DNA of 64,000 nucleotides, from positions 372,001 to 436,000 of the forward strand of contig NZ_FOQY01000003.1 in NCBI RefSeq assembly GCF_900113865.1, given 5' to 3'. A program made the translations under genes and the position numbers. Shown in pieces: positions 52,077 to 60,716 of this stretch. A model generated the notes under the pieces. That model saw only the letters and a program-made list of their open reading frames with translations. It was not told the origin of the DNA and did not search any database. This stretch comes from Streptosporangium canum (GTDB taxonomy: Bacteria; Actinomycetota; Actinomycetes; Streptosporangiales; Streptosporangiaceae). The number at the start of each line of letters is the position of its first letter. Position 1 is the first letter of the stretch.

Positions 52077-52229
52077 GCCCTCCGCGTCTTTGCCGTTCTC
52101 AGCGACCCGAAGGACGGCGTCTACCTGACCTCCACCCGCGTCGCGGTGGGCAGTCCGGTGCACATCCCCGAGCCGGTCGGCTTCACGCTGGACACCTCCG
52201 TCTTCGAGAAGGCACTGGGCAGGCCCTAG
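52077..52229 (+). pseudogene. Uma2 (DUF820) endonuclease-like C-terminal remnant
   Basis: The plus-strand frame VFAVLSDPKDGVYLTSTRVAV...[23 protein letters not shown] ends at TAG 52227-52229 and matches the last strand and helix of Uma2-family nucleases ('PEPVGFTLDTSVF'). No start codon and no catalytic PD-(D/E)xK part remain. It lies between the NarL regulator and alanine dehydrogenase, overlapping the latter's stop by four bases. Confidence 0.6.
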
Positions 52230-53341
52230 TCGGCGAGGACCTGCGATACCGGCACGTACGGCAGGTCGAGGGCGAGCGCGACCTGGTCGTTGGTGAGCCG
52301 GCCCGCGTGGGTGTTGAGGCCCGGCGCGAGGCCGGCGTCCTGCTGGAGCGCGGACTTCCAGCCCAGACCGGCGAGCTTGACCGCGTAGGGCAGCGTCGCG
52401 TTGGTCAGCGCGTAGGTGGAGGTGTTGGCCACCGAACCCGGCATGTTGGCCACGCAGTAGAAGATCGAGTCGTGGACCTGGTAGGTCGGCTCGGCGTGCG
52501 TGGTCGGGCGGGAGTCCTCGAAGCAGCCGCCCTGGTCGATGGCGATGTCGACGAGGACGGAGCCCGGCCTCATACGGGAGACCAGCTCGTTGGAGACGAG
52601 GGTCGGGGCCTTGGCGCCCGGGATCAGCACCGCGCCGATGACCAGGTCGGCCTCCAGGACCTCCTTCTCGATGGCGTAGGAGGTCGAGACGAGGGTCTTC
52701 AGACGGCCCTGGTAGATGGCGTCGATGGAGCGCAGGCGGTCGATGTTGAGGTCGAGGACCGTGACGTCCGCGCCCATGCCGACCGCGATCTGCGCCGCGT
52801 TGAGACCGGAGACGCCGGCGCCGATGACGACGACCTTGGCCGGGGCCACGCCGGGCACGCCGCCGGGCAGCACGCCGCGGCCGCCGTTGAAGCGCATCAG
52901 GTTGTAGGCGCCGACCTGCGGGGCCAGGCGGCCCGCGACCTCGGACATCGGGGCCAGCAGCGGCAGGGTGCCGCCGACCTGGACCGTCTCGTACGCGATA
53001 CCGGTGACCTGCCGCTTGAGCAGGGCGTCGGCGCACTCGCGGCCCGCCGCCAGGTGCAGGTAGGTGAAGAGCACCTGCCCGGCGCGCATGCGGTCGTACT
53101 CCTCGGCGATCGGCTCCTTCACCTTGAGGACCATGTCGGCCTCGCCCCACACCTCGTCGGCGGTGTCGAGGATCTTGGCGCCGGCGAAGAGGTAGTCCTC
53201 GTCGGGAAGGTGTGAGCCGAGGCCCGCGCCGCGCTGGACGTAGACGTCATGACCGTGACGGACCAGTTCGTGCACGCCCGCCGGGGTGGCGGCGACGCGG
53301 TACTCATGGTTCTTCACCTCGGCGGGCACGCCGATCTTCAT
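52226..53341 (-). CDS. ald: Alanine dehydrogenase
   Basis: 371 residues, ATG 53341. [23 protein letters not shown] is the AlaDH N-terminus; the Lys (VKVKEP) and His (LHLAAG) active-site residues are present; the NAD-binding [30 protein letters not shown] and the '[11 protein letters not shown]' motif are typical. It reversibly deaminates L-alanine to pyruvate and ammonium. Beside it are a class III aminotransferase and a dipeptidase, consistent with amino-acid nitrogen catabolism. Confidence 0.95.
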   Translation of the reverse strand: MKIGVPAEVKNHEYRVAATPAGVHELVRHGHDVYVQRGAGLGSHLPDEDYLFAGAKILDTADEVWGEADMVLKVKEPIAEEYDRMRAGQVLFTYLHLAAGRECADALLKRQVTGIAYETVQVGGTLPLLAPMSEVAGRLAPQVGAYNLMRFNGGRGVLPGGVPGVAPAKVVVIGAGVSGLNAAQIAVGMGADVTVLDLNIDRLRSIDAIYQGRLKTLVSTSYAIEKEVLEADLVIGAVLIPGAKAPTLVSNELVSRMRPGSVLVDIAIDQGGCFEDSRPTTHAEPTYQVHDSIFYCVANMPGSVANTSTYALTNATLPYAVKLAGLGWKSALQQDAGLAPGLNTHAGRLTNDQVALALDLPYVPVSQVLAD

Positions 53342-53432
53342 TGCGGTTCCTCTCGGAGTTTCGGCTGGGGGGTCAGAGCACGGGTCGAACGGGGGGCGGG
53401 TGTGTCTGGGCGAGCCGGGTGCGGCGGCTAAC

Positions 53433-54827
53433 TCACAGCCGGCTCCATGCCTCCGTGAGCACGGAGCGGAGAATCGACTCGATCTCGTCGAACTCCTTGG
53501 GGCCGCAGATGAGCGGCGGGGCGAGCTGGACCACGGGGTCGCCGCGGTCGTCGGCGCGGCAGTACAGGCCCGCGTCGTAGAGGGCCTTGGACAGGAAGCC
53601 GCGGAGCAGGCGCTCGGACTCGTCGGCGTTGAAGGTCTCCTTGGTGTCCTTGTCCTTGACCAGCTCGATGCCCCAGAAGTAGCCGGAGCCGCGCACGTCG
53701 CCGACGATGGGCAGGTCGCGGAGACGCTCCAGGGTGGAACGGAAGACCGGCTCGTTGCGGGTCACGTGACCGAGCAGGTCCTCGCGCTCGAACAGGTCGA
53801 GGTTGGCCAGGGCGACCGCGGCGGAGACGGGGTGGCCGCCGAAGGTGTAGCCGTGGGCGAACATCTCGGTGCCGTTGCTGAACGGCTCGAACAGCCGGTC
53901 CGAGGCGATCATGGCGCCGATCGGCGAGTAGCCGCTGGTCATGCCCTTGGCGCAGGTGATGATGTCGGGGACGTAGTCGAACTTCTGCCCGCCGAACATG
54001 GTGCCGAGGCGGCCGAAGGCGCAGATGACCTCGTCGGAGACGAGCAGGACGTCGTACTCGTCGCAGATCTCGCGCAGGCGCTGGAAGTATCCGGGCGGCG
54101 GCGGGAAGCAGCCGCCGGCGTTCTGCACCGGCTCGACGAAGACGGCGGCCACGGTGTCGGGGCCCTCCATCTCGATGGCGCGGGCGACGCGCTCGGCGGC
54201 CCAGTAGCCGTACTGCTCCGGGGTCATGCCGGGGACGCCGGTGATCTCGTCGGCCCGGTAGTGGTTGGTGTTCGGCACCCGGACCGAGCCCGGGACCAGC
54301 GGCTCGAACATCTGCTTGAAGGCCGGGATGCCGGTGATCGACAGGGCGCCCTGCGGGGTGCCGTGGTAGGCGATCTGGCGGCTGATGACCTTGTGCTTGA
54401 GCGGCTTGCCGGTCAGCTTGAAGTACTGCTTGGCGAGCTTCCACGCGCTCTCGACGGCCTCGCCGCCGCCGGTGGTGAAGAAGACGCGGTTGAGGTCGCC
54501 GGGGGTCTCGGCCGCCAGCCGCTGGGCCAGCTCGACGGCTTTGGGGTGCGCGTAGGACCAGAGCGGGAAGAACGCCAGCTCCTGCGCCTGCTTGGCGGCG
54601 GCCTCGGCCAGCTCGCTGCGACCGTGCCCCGCCTGGACCACGAACAGGCCGGCGAGTCCGTCAAGGTAGCGCTTGCCGTGCACGTCGTAGACGTATGCGC
54701 CCTCACCGCGCACGATCATCGGGACTTCGGCGCCCCTGTCGGAGCTGTGCCGGCTGAAGTGCATCCACAGGTGGTCCTGCGCGGCCTGCATGAGCGAGGC
54801 CACGTCGGTGTTTTCAGGGTGGGTCAT
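53433..54827 (-). CDS. Class III (omega-amino acid:pyruvate-type) aminotransferase
   Basis: 464 residues, ATG 54827, with GAGGGAAG about 7 bp upstream. PLP-fold-type I class III: YLDGLAGLFVVQAGHG, FFTTGGGEAVESAWKLAKQY, catalytic Lys in ITCAKGMTSGYSPIGAM, Asp in LLVSDEVICAFGR. The sequence resembles taurine/beta-alanine or putrescine-type aminotransferases, which pass amino groups to pyruvate and make alanine. The alanine dehydrogenase downstream on the same strand could recycle that alanine. Confidence 0.93.
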   Translation of the reverse strand: MTHPENTDVASLMQAAQDHLWMHFSRHSSDRGAEVPMIVRGEGAYVYDVHGKRYLDGLAGLFVVQAGHGRSELAEAAAKQAQELAFFPLWSYAHPKAVELAQRLAAETPGDLNRVFFTTGGGEAVESAWKLAKQYFKLTGKPLKHKVISRQIAYHGTPQGALSITGIPAFKQMFEPLVPGSVRVPNTNHYRADEITGVPGMTPEQYGYWAAERVARAIEMEGPDTVAAVFVEPVQNAGGCFPPPPGYFQRLREICDEYDVLLVSDEVICAFGRLGTMFGGQKFDYVPDIITCAKGMTSGYSPIGAMIASDRLFEPFSNGTEMFAHGYTFGGHPVSAAVALANLDLFEREDLLGHVTRNEPVFRSTLERLRDLPIVGDVRGSGYFWGIELVKDKDTKETFNADESERLLRGFLSKALYDAGLYCRADDRGDPVVQLAPPLICGPKEFDEIESILRSVLTEAWSRL

Positions 54828-54884
54828 AGCTATCTTCCCTCGAAGGTCTGAGCTCTCCGACAGTCTGCATGCCAGCAGAACGTC

Positions 54885-54906
54885 TTGCCAAGTGAAAACG
54901 TGGCAA
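54885..54906. promoter_or_regulatory. Inverted repeat between the aminotransferase and the dipeptidase
   Basis: TTGCCA-N10-TGGCAA, perfect 6-bp arms, lies in the low-GC 281-bp gap between the divergent aminotransferase and M20 genes. Several further GCAA/TTGC half-sites lie at 54918-54955. This suggests a shared Lrp- or PucR-type regulator. Confidence 0.5.
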
Positions 54907-55108
54907 TAGAGTGCAAGAACTTCGGAATTCGCAAAACGGGCATGCAACAACAACGAAATCCGCGTACAGAATTCGGGAGTGTCCGGACCACGCGCAACCC
55001 GCGGTTCCGTTTGACGGAATCCCGGTGTGCTGGAATCGGGGTGAACCACAGCCACATGCCGGCTGTGATCAAATAGGACGACCAGATATTGAGATGCGAG
55101 GGAACGTC

Positions 55109-56455
55109 GTGACTCCTGACGAGATCGAAGGCGCCGTCGCCGCGGGCCTGCCCCAGGCGGTCGAAGACCTCAAGCGGCTCGTCGCCATCCCCTCGGTGGC
55201 CTTCCCGGGCTACCCGGAGGAGCCGGTGCGCGCCGCCGCCGCGGCGACCGAGGAGCTGCTGCGCAGCACCGGACTGCCGCACGTCCGGCAGATTCCGGTC
55301 GAGGGAAGCTTCCCCGCCGTCTACGCCGAGGCCCCGGCCCCGCCCGGCGCGCCGACCGTGCTGCTCTACGCGCACTATGACGTACAGCCCGCGGGCGACC
55401 CCGCGCTGTGGCGCACCCCGGCCTTCGAGCCGACGGAGATCGACGGGGCCATCCACGGCCGCGGCGCCGCCGACGACAAGTCCGGCGTCATCTCCCACGT
55501 CGCCGCGCTCCGCGCCTTCCAGGGGCGCTTCCCGGTGGGCATCAAGGTGATCATCGAGGGCCAGGAGGAGTACGCCGGGGAGCGCCTTGAGACCTTCGTC
55601 GAGCAGAATCCCGAGCTGCTCCGCGCCGACGCGATCATCGTCGCCGACTGCGGCAACCCGAGCGTGGGCGACCCGGCGGTGACCACCTCGCTGCGCGGCA
55701 TGGGCGCCTTCACCGTCGAGGTGCGCACCCTGAAGGAGTCGCTGCACAGCGGCTCCTTCGGCGGCGCCGCCCCGGACGCGCTCGCGGCGCTGATCCGGAT
55801 GCTGTCCGCCCTGCACGACGACCACGGCGACATCCGCGTCCCCGGCCTGCCGCGCGGCAGCTTCCTCGGCTCCGGCCCCTCGGAGGAGGAGTTCCGGGCC
55901 ACGGCGGGCGTGCTCGACGGCGTCTCGCTGGTCGGCTCGGGTTCGCTGGCCGACCGCCTGTGGGCCTCCTACGCCATCACGGTCACCGGCCTGGACGTGC
56001 CGACCGTCTCCGGCGCCATCAACGCGGTCCAGGCGGTCGCGCGCGCCCGGGTGACCGTGCGCGTGCCTCCGGCGGGCGACCCGAAGACGACCGTGGACGC
56101 CGTGGTCGACTTCCTGCGGCAGGTCGCCCCCTGGGGTGTGGAGGTGCACGTCGGCGACCAGGTGCTGGGCTCCGGCTACCTCGCCGACTCCGGCGGGGCC
56201 GCCCGCGCCGCGCTGAACCGGGCGATGGAGCGCGCCTTCGGCCGCCCGCCGCGCGACGTCGGCGCCGGCGGCTCGATCCCGCTGGTCTCCACGCTCGTCA
56301 AGCAGTTCCCCGCCGCCTCGATCCTGCTGTTCGGCGCCGAGGACGACGACGCCTCGATCCACGCGCCCAACGAGCGGGTCAACGTCGAGGAGCTGCGCCG
56401 CACGGCCCTCGCGGAGGCGCTCTTCCTCCAGGAGTACGGCTCCGCGACGGTCTAG
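55109..56455 (+). CDS. M20-family dipeptidase / metallopeptidase
   Basis: 448 residues from GTG 55109 behind GAGGGAA (ATG 55094 is an alternative). Metal ligands in order: His/Asp in LLYAHYDVQP, Asp in IHGRGAADDKSG, Glu-Glu in EGQEEYAG (general base and ligand), Asp in IVADCGN, and a C-terminal His in DASIHAPNERV. This is the M20A/DapE-type fold with two Zn sites and a lid domain. No signal peptide, so it is cytosolic and probably cleaves dipeptides feeding the divergent aminotransferase and alanine dehydrogenase. Confidence 0.94.
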   Translation: MTPDEIEGAVAAGLPQAVEDLKRLVAIPSVAFPGYPEEPVRAAAAATEELLRSTGLPHVRQIPVEGSFPAVYAEAPAPPGAPTVLLYAHYDVQPAGDPALWRTPAFEPTEIDGAIHGRGAADDKSGVISHVAALRAFQGRFPVGIKVIIEGQEEYAGERLETFVEQNPELLRADAIIVADCGNPSVGDPAVTTSLRGMGAFTVEVRTLKESLHSGSFGGAAPDALAALIRMLSALHDDHGDIRVPGLPRGSFLGSGPSEEEFRATAGVLDGVSLVGSGSLADRLWASYAITVTGLDVPTVSGAINAVQAVARARVTVRVPPAGDPKTTVDAVVDFLRQVAPWGVEVHVGDQVLGSGYLADSGGAARAALNRAMERAFGRPPRDVGAGGSIPLVSTLVKQFPAASILLFGAEDDDASIHAPNERVNVEELRRTALAEALFLQEYGSATV

Positions 56456-56469
56456 CGCGACCACCCGAG

Positions 56470-56513
56470 AGGACCCGTCCCACCCGGCACGACCGGGAGG
56501 GGCGGGTCCTTCC
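56470..56513 (+). terminator. Terminator after the M20 dipeptidase gene
   Basis: AGGACCCGTCCC and GGGGCGGGTCCT pair (one mismatch) with an inner CCCGG/CCGGG stem, followed by TCC. Confidence 0.65.
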
Positions 56514-56739
56514 GCGTTGTCGCGGGCCGGCTGTCCCATCGGGAGCTCTCCAGGAGGCCGGGCTTCAGCCCCCTGAGGGAACCCGGGGGGCGCGACCCGC
56601 CCAGGAGGCGTCCATCCCTACGGCGCCGCACGCGGACCGAGCCGGCCGCTCACCTGACCACGTCAGATGAATGACCGGTTTCGTGAGAATCGACACCTTT
56701 GCCCGGCCGGTCACCTGCGGGAATCTTTCGGGTGATATT

Positions 56740-56763
56740 TTTGAACTGACTGGTCAGTTCAAA
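56740..56763. promoter_or_regulatory. TetR-type operator of the ABC/YhgE/TetR operon
   Basis: TTTGAACTGAC and GTCAGTTCAAA are perfect 11-bp arms around TG. It ends 16 bp before the GTG of the ABC gene. The TetR protein encoded as the third gene of the operon is the likely ligand-responsive repressor. Confidence 0.75.
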
Positions 56764-56778
56764 GATTCGGAGGGCGCG

Positions 56779-57543
56779 GTGTTCCACGGGGTCGCGGTGC
56801 ACGCGGTCGGTCTGTCCCTCGCAGGCGAGCATGGATGGGTCTACCGCGACGTCGGCGTGATGGCCGAGCCGGGCAGCCTCACCGTCGTCACCGGTCAGGC
56901 GGGCAGCGGGCGCACGAGCCTGCTCCTGACCCTGGCGGGACGGATGAGACCCTCCGAGGGCACGCTCACCGTCGGGCGGTACGGCAGGCCGAGGGCGATC
57001 CGGCGGGTCGCCGCGCTCGGCCTGGTCGACGGGGTCAACGACCTGGAGAAGGCGCTGACGGTCCGCGAGCACCTGCACGAGCGGTCGCCGGGCATGTTCT
57101 GGGGCAGGCGGCAGGAGTCGCGGGCCGGGACCGCGCTGACCCTGGCCGGTCTGGAGCTGTCCCCCGGCGACCGCACCCTCATCCGCGACCTGAGCCGGGA
57201 GGAGCGGGTGCGGCTCGGGATCGCGCTCGCGCTGCTCGACGCCCCTGGGCTGCTGGTCCTCGACAACGTGGACACCGGCCTCTCCCAGGACCGCCGGGAG
57301 GCGCTCTGGGCGACGCTGGGAGAGCTGGGCGAGCGAGGGCTGACCGTCTTCGCCGCCTGCACGGAGAGCGAGCGGGCGGCGGCGGTTCACCTGCCCTCCG
57401 ACAACCCTGGGAACCCCGAGAACCCCGCCGGCTCCGAGAGCTCCTCGGAGACCGCGCGACCGGTGGAGCCGGAGACCACGGCGGACGGACCGGACGGCAA
57501 GACCGGCGCGCGGGCCGTACGGACCGAGGAGAGGGACCGATGA
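56779..57543 (+). CDS. ABC-type ATP-binding protein, atypical
   Basis: 254 residues from GTG 56779 with GGAGGG 4 bp upstream. Walker A is degenerate-looking but intact in kind (GQAGSGRTS, with R in place of the usual K). The signature is LSREERVRLGIALALLD and Walker B LLVLDNVDTGLS. The Walker-A Lys-to-Arg change makes full ATPase activity doubtful. A Pro/Glu/Ser-rich tail ends the protein. It partners with the YhgE membrane protein downstream (ATGA overlap). Confidence 0.85.
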   Translation: MFHGVAVHAVGLSLAGEHGWVYRDVGVMAEPGSLTVVTGQAGSGRTSLLLTLAGRMRPSEGTLTVGRYGRPRAIRRVAALGLVDGVNDLEKALTVREHLHERSPGMFWGRRQESRAGTALTLAGLELSPGDRTLIRDLSREERVRLGIALALLDAPGLLVLDNVDTGLSQDRREALWATLGELGERGLTVFAACTESERAAAVHLPSDNPGNPENPAGSESSSETARPVEPETTADGPDGKTGARAVRTEERDR

Positions 57544-59819
57544 GATCGTTGCGGCTGGGACGGCTGGAGCTGCGGCGGTTCACCCGGTCGCGGCTGACCC
57601 GGGCGGCGCTGGCGGGCGTGGTGATGCTGCCGCTGCTGTACGCCGGGCTGTACCTGTGGTCGTTCTGGGACCCGCAGGGCAACCTCGCGAACATCCCCGT
57701 GGCGCTGGTCGTGGAGGACAGGCCCGCGACCGTCGACGGCAAGACGGTCGACGCGGGCCGCGAGCTGGCCGACGAGCTGCGTGACCGCAAGGTCCTGGGC
57801 TGGCACACGGTCGACGCCCGGCAGGCCGCCGACGGCGTGAACGACGGCAGCTTCTACCTGTCCCTGACCATCCCCGCCGACTTCAGCGCCCGGCTCGCCT
57901 CACCCTCCGGCGACGGCACGCCGACCCCCGCCGAGCTCGGCGTGCGGGTCGACACCGGCCGCAGCTACATCATGGGAACGATCTCCGACGCGGTGTTCAC
58001 CGAGGTCAAGGACGCGGCGGGCCGTACCGCGCTGAAGGACTACTGGGACAACGTCTTCGTGTCCTTCGGCGAGCTGCACGACGCCACCGCCAAGGCCGCG
58101 GACGGTGCGGACGATCTGCACGACGGTACGGCGAAGGCCGGGAAGGGCGCGTCCACCCTGAACACGGGCCTCGGCCAGGCCAAGACCGGCACCCACCAGC
58201 TCACCGTGGGCCTGGGCAGCGCCAACACCGCCACCGGCCGGCTGTCGGCCGGGGCGGACAAGCTGGCCAGGGGCCTGGGCCAGGCGGAGAGCGGCTCGCG
58301 CGAGCTGGGCCGGGGACTGGCGAAGCTGGAGAAGGGCGCCAAGCAGGTCGCCGACGGCAACGCACAGGTCTACGAGCAGGTCCACGCCCAGGTGCCGAAG
58401 ATCAACAAGGTGGCCGACGAGGTCGTCCCGGTGCTGGAGGAGAACGGCGCGCGGCTGCGGTCGCTGGCGGAGGCCGTCGAGCGGGGCGCCGGCCTGGTCG
58501 CCGACGGCGCGGGAGCGCTGCCCGGCGGGATCAAGCAGGGGGCCGAGCAGTCCCGGCAGCAGGCGCAGCAGCTGCAGAACTGGCTGGACGGCAATCCGGA
58601 CGCCGATCCGCGGCTGCGGGCCATCGCCGAACGCCTCACCCAGTCCACCCGGGAGGTGGCCACCGGACTGGAGAACACCGCCGGCGACAGCGGCGGCGCC
58701 GCGGCCCAGCTCCAGCGGGACGCCCGCAGGATCGCGGAGGTCGCGGGCCGGACGGCGGAGGTCGCGCCGACCGCGGGCCGGCAACTCGACCAGGCCAGAG
58801 ACAAGATCAACCAGTTGGACGAGGGGCTCGGCAAGCTGGCCGACGGCTCGGCGAAACTCCACTCGGGCCTCGGTGACGCGGCGGGCGCCAACGGAAAGAT
58901 CACCTCTGGGATCTCCCGGCTCGGCGACGGCTCCGCCCAGCTCAGCAAGGGGCTGACCCAGCTCGGTGGCGGCATCGTCAAGCTGAGCGACGGCGCGGCC
59001 AGGGTGGACAGCGGGGTGGGCCGCCTGCACGAGGGCGCCGGGGAGCTCACCACCGGCATCGGCAAGCTGGCCGACGGGTCCAGGGAGCTGAGCGACAAGC
59101 TCGGCGACGGCGCCGAACAGATCCCCGACTACGGCAGGGACGAGCGCGCGGACCGGAGCGACATGATGAGCGAGCCGGTCAAGCTGGCCGGCCAGGTCCT
59201 CAACGAGGTGCCCAACTACGGCACCGGGTTCGCGCCGTTCTTCGTCCCGCTGGCCCTCTGGGTCGGCGCGATGGTGAGCTACATGGTGCTGCGCCCGCTC
59301 AACCCCCGCCTCCTGGCCGGTACGGCCACCGCCTGGCGGATCGCGGTGGCCGGCTGGCTGCCGGGACTGGTCCTGGGCGCCGCGCAGGTGGGCGTGCTGA
59401 TGGCGGTGATCAGGTTCGGGCTCGGCATGGAGGCCGCGCACTGGACCGGGATCGCCGGGATCCTGCTGCTCACCGTGGCGGCCTTCCTGGCGATCGTGCA
59501 GGCGGTCAACGCCCTGCTCGGCGCGCCGGGGCGGGTCGTGGTGCTGGCGCTGCTGATGCTCCAGCTGACCTCGGCCGCCGGGACGTACCCGATCGAGACC
59601 TCGCCGGGCTTCTTCCAGACGATCTCGCCCTGGCTCCCGATGAGCTGGGTGGTCAGCGCGCTGCGACGGCTGATCAGCGGCGGCGACCTCACGGTGGTCT
59701 GGCAGGCCTGCGGGGTGCTGACCCTGACCGTGGCGCTGGGCCTGAGCCTGACCGTCTACGCCGTGCACAAGGGACGCACCTGGTCGATGCGGCGCCTCCA
59801 CCCCGAGCTCGCGCTCTGA
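57540..59819 (+). CDS. YhgE/Pip-family membrane protein
   Basis: 759 residues, ATG 57540. N-terminal helix (RAALAGVVMLPLLYAGLYLWSF), an extracytoplasmic region of about 500 residues with many X-LADGSAKL / L-x-x-G-x-x-x-L heptad-like repeats, and about five C-terminal membrane segments (FVPLALWVGAMVSYMVL onward) of ABC-2/YhgE type. The family spans from phage-infection proteins to type VII secretion-like EsaA. It is coupled to the ABC ATPase and followed by the TetR gene. Confidence 0.9.
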   Translation: MRSLRLGRLELRRFTRSRLTRAALAGVVMLPLLYAGLYLWSFWDPQGNLANIPVALVVEDRPATVDGKTVDAGRELADELRDRKVLGWHTVDARQAADGVNDGSFYLSLTIPADFSARLASPSGDGTPTPAELGVRVDTGRSYIMGTISDAVFTEVKDAAGRTALKDYWDNVFVSFGELHDATAKAADGADDLHDGTAKAGKGASTLNTGLGQAKTGTHQLTVGLGSANTATGRLSAGADKLARGLGQAESGSRELGRGLAKLEKGAKQVADGNAQVYEQVHAQVPKINKVADEVVPVLEENGARLRSLAEAVERGAGLVADGAGALPGGIKQGAEQSRQQAQQLQNWLDGNPDADPRLRAIAERLTQSTREVATGLENTAGDSGGAAAQLQRDARRIAEVAGRTAEVAPTAGRQLDQARDKINQLDEGLGKLADGSAKLHSGLGDAAGANGKITSGISRLGDGSAQLSKGLTQLGGGIVKLSDGAARVDSGVGRLHEGAGELTTGIGKLADGSRELSDKLGDGAEQIPDYGRDERADRSDMMSEPVKLAGQVLNEVPNYGTGFAPFFVPLALWVGAMVSYMVLRPLNPRLLAGTATAWRIAVAGWLPGLVLGAAQVGVLMAVIRFGLGMEAAHWTGIAGILLLTVAAFLAIVQAVNALLGAPGRVVVLALLMLQLTSAAGTYPIETSPGFFQTISPWLPMSWVVSALRRLISGGDLTVVWQACGVLTLTVALGLSLTVYAVHKGRTWSMRRLHPELAL

Positions 59820-59833
59820 CTACGGTTTCCGTC

Positions 59834-60493
59834 ATGACGCAGCAGCGGGCCGGGACCAGAGACGCCGACACGGGGCGGGACCGCCGGGAATCCGGGACGG
59901 GTGCGACCGTGAGGAAGAGGGACGGCCGCCGGGCCGAGACGAGGCTCAGGCTGTTCACGGCGGCGGTGGAGGTGATCGCGGAGCAGGGGTACACCGCCGC
60001 CACGGTGGACGCGATCGCCGAGCGGGCCGGAGTGGCCAAGGGCACCGTGTTCTACAACTTCGGCAGCAAGGAGGCGCTCTTCGCCGCGCTGCTCGAACAC
60101 GGCATCCAGCGGCTGGCCGACGCGATGGGCGAGGCGGACACCGGGCAGACGGCGCTCGACGCCCTCGACTCGGTGGTCATGGCGCAGCTGCGGTTCTTCG
60201 AGGAGTACGGCGCGTTCGCCCGGGTGCTGCTCGCCGAGATGTGGCGTACGGCCTGGCAGGACGCGGTCGCCAGGCTGCGCGAGCAGGCGCTGGGGGTCTA
60301 CGCGGGCGCGCTGCGCCGGGCGGTGGCCGAGGGCGCGATCCGGGAGGACCTGGACGTGGAGACCGCGGCGACCGCCGTGTTCGGCATGGTGCTGACCGTC
60401 TCGATCGAGCGCCGGGCGCTGCACCCGGACCGCCCGATCGAGCAGGTGCACGCCACCCTCGTCGATCTCCTGCACGGCCGGGTCTCCGGCTAG
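59834..60493 (+). CDS. TetR/AcrR-family transcriptional regulator
   Basis: 219 residues with a disordered, charged N-terminal 30 residues, then the HTH (RLFTAAVEVIAEQGYTAATVDAIAERAGVAKGTVFYNFGSKEALF) and a ligand domain with 'GAFARVLLAEMWRTAWQDA'. It lies 14 bp after the YhgE gene in the same operon, whose promoter carries an 11-bp inverted repeat (56740-56763) as its likely operator. Confidence 0.94.
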   Translation: MTQQRAGTRDADTGRDRRESGTGATVRKRDGRRAETRLRLFTAAVEVIAEQGYTAATVDAIAERAGVAKGTVFYNFGSKEALFAALLEHGIQRLADAMGEADTGQTALDALDSVVMAQLRFFEEYGAFARVLLAEMWRTAWQDAVARLREQALGVYAGALRRAVAEGAIREDLDVETAATAVFGMVLTVSIERRALHPDRPIEQVHATLVDLLHGRVSG

Positions 60494-60716
60494 ACCGTCT
60501 CCCTCCGGCGGGAGCGGCGACCCGGTCCGCGGAGGGCGGTGTCCCGGTCCGGAGGGAGGCGGTGTCCCGGTCCGGCGAAAGGCAACTTTCCGGCCCCGCG
60601 GGAGGCGACCACCCGGCCCCACGGATGGTGACGGCCCGGCCTCGTGGGAGGCGGCCGGTCCAAGGGAAATGCCGGAAACCTTGTCCAGGTAAATCGGTTC
60701 TTCCTACGATCATCGG
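60494..60716. other. 223-bp spacer with degenerate repeats and a leaderless promoter
   Basis: Imperfect tandem blocks around GCGGTGTCCCGGTCCGG (about 60530-60585) fill the first half. Near the right end TTGTCC (60681-60686), 18 bp, TACGAT (60705-60710) form a promoter whose start point would coincide with the GTG 6 bp later. Confidence 0.65.
60681..60710 (+). promoter_or_regulatory. Probable leaderless promoter of the first SBP-VWA gene
   Basis: TTGTCC and TACGAT are spaced by 18 bp, and the GTG start codon follows 6 bp after the -10. There is no Shine-Dalgarno. Confidence 0.55.

Larger units (their letters stand above)
56456..56778. other. 323-bp spacer with terminator and operator
   Basis: Contains the terminator of the dipeptidase gene (56470-56513) and the operator of the ABC/YhgE/TetR operon (56740-56763). 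I see no gene; the open frame from 56671 into the ABC gene is upstream of the better GTG start and spans the operator. Confidence 0.7.
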
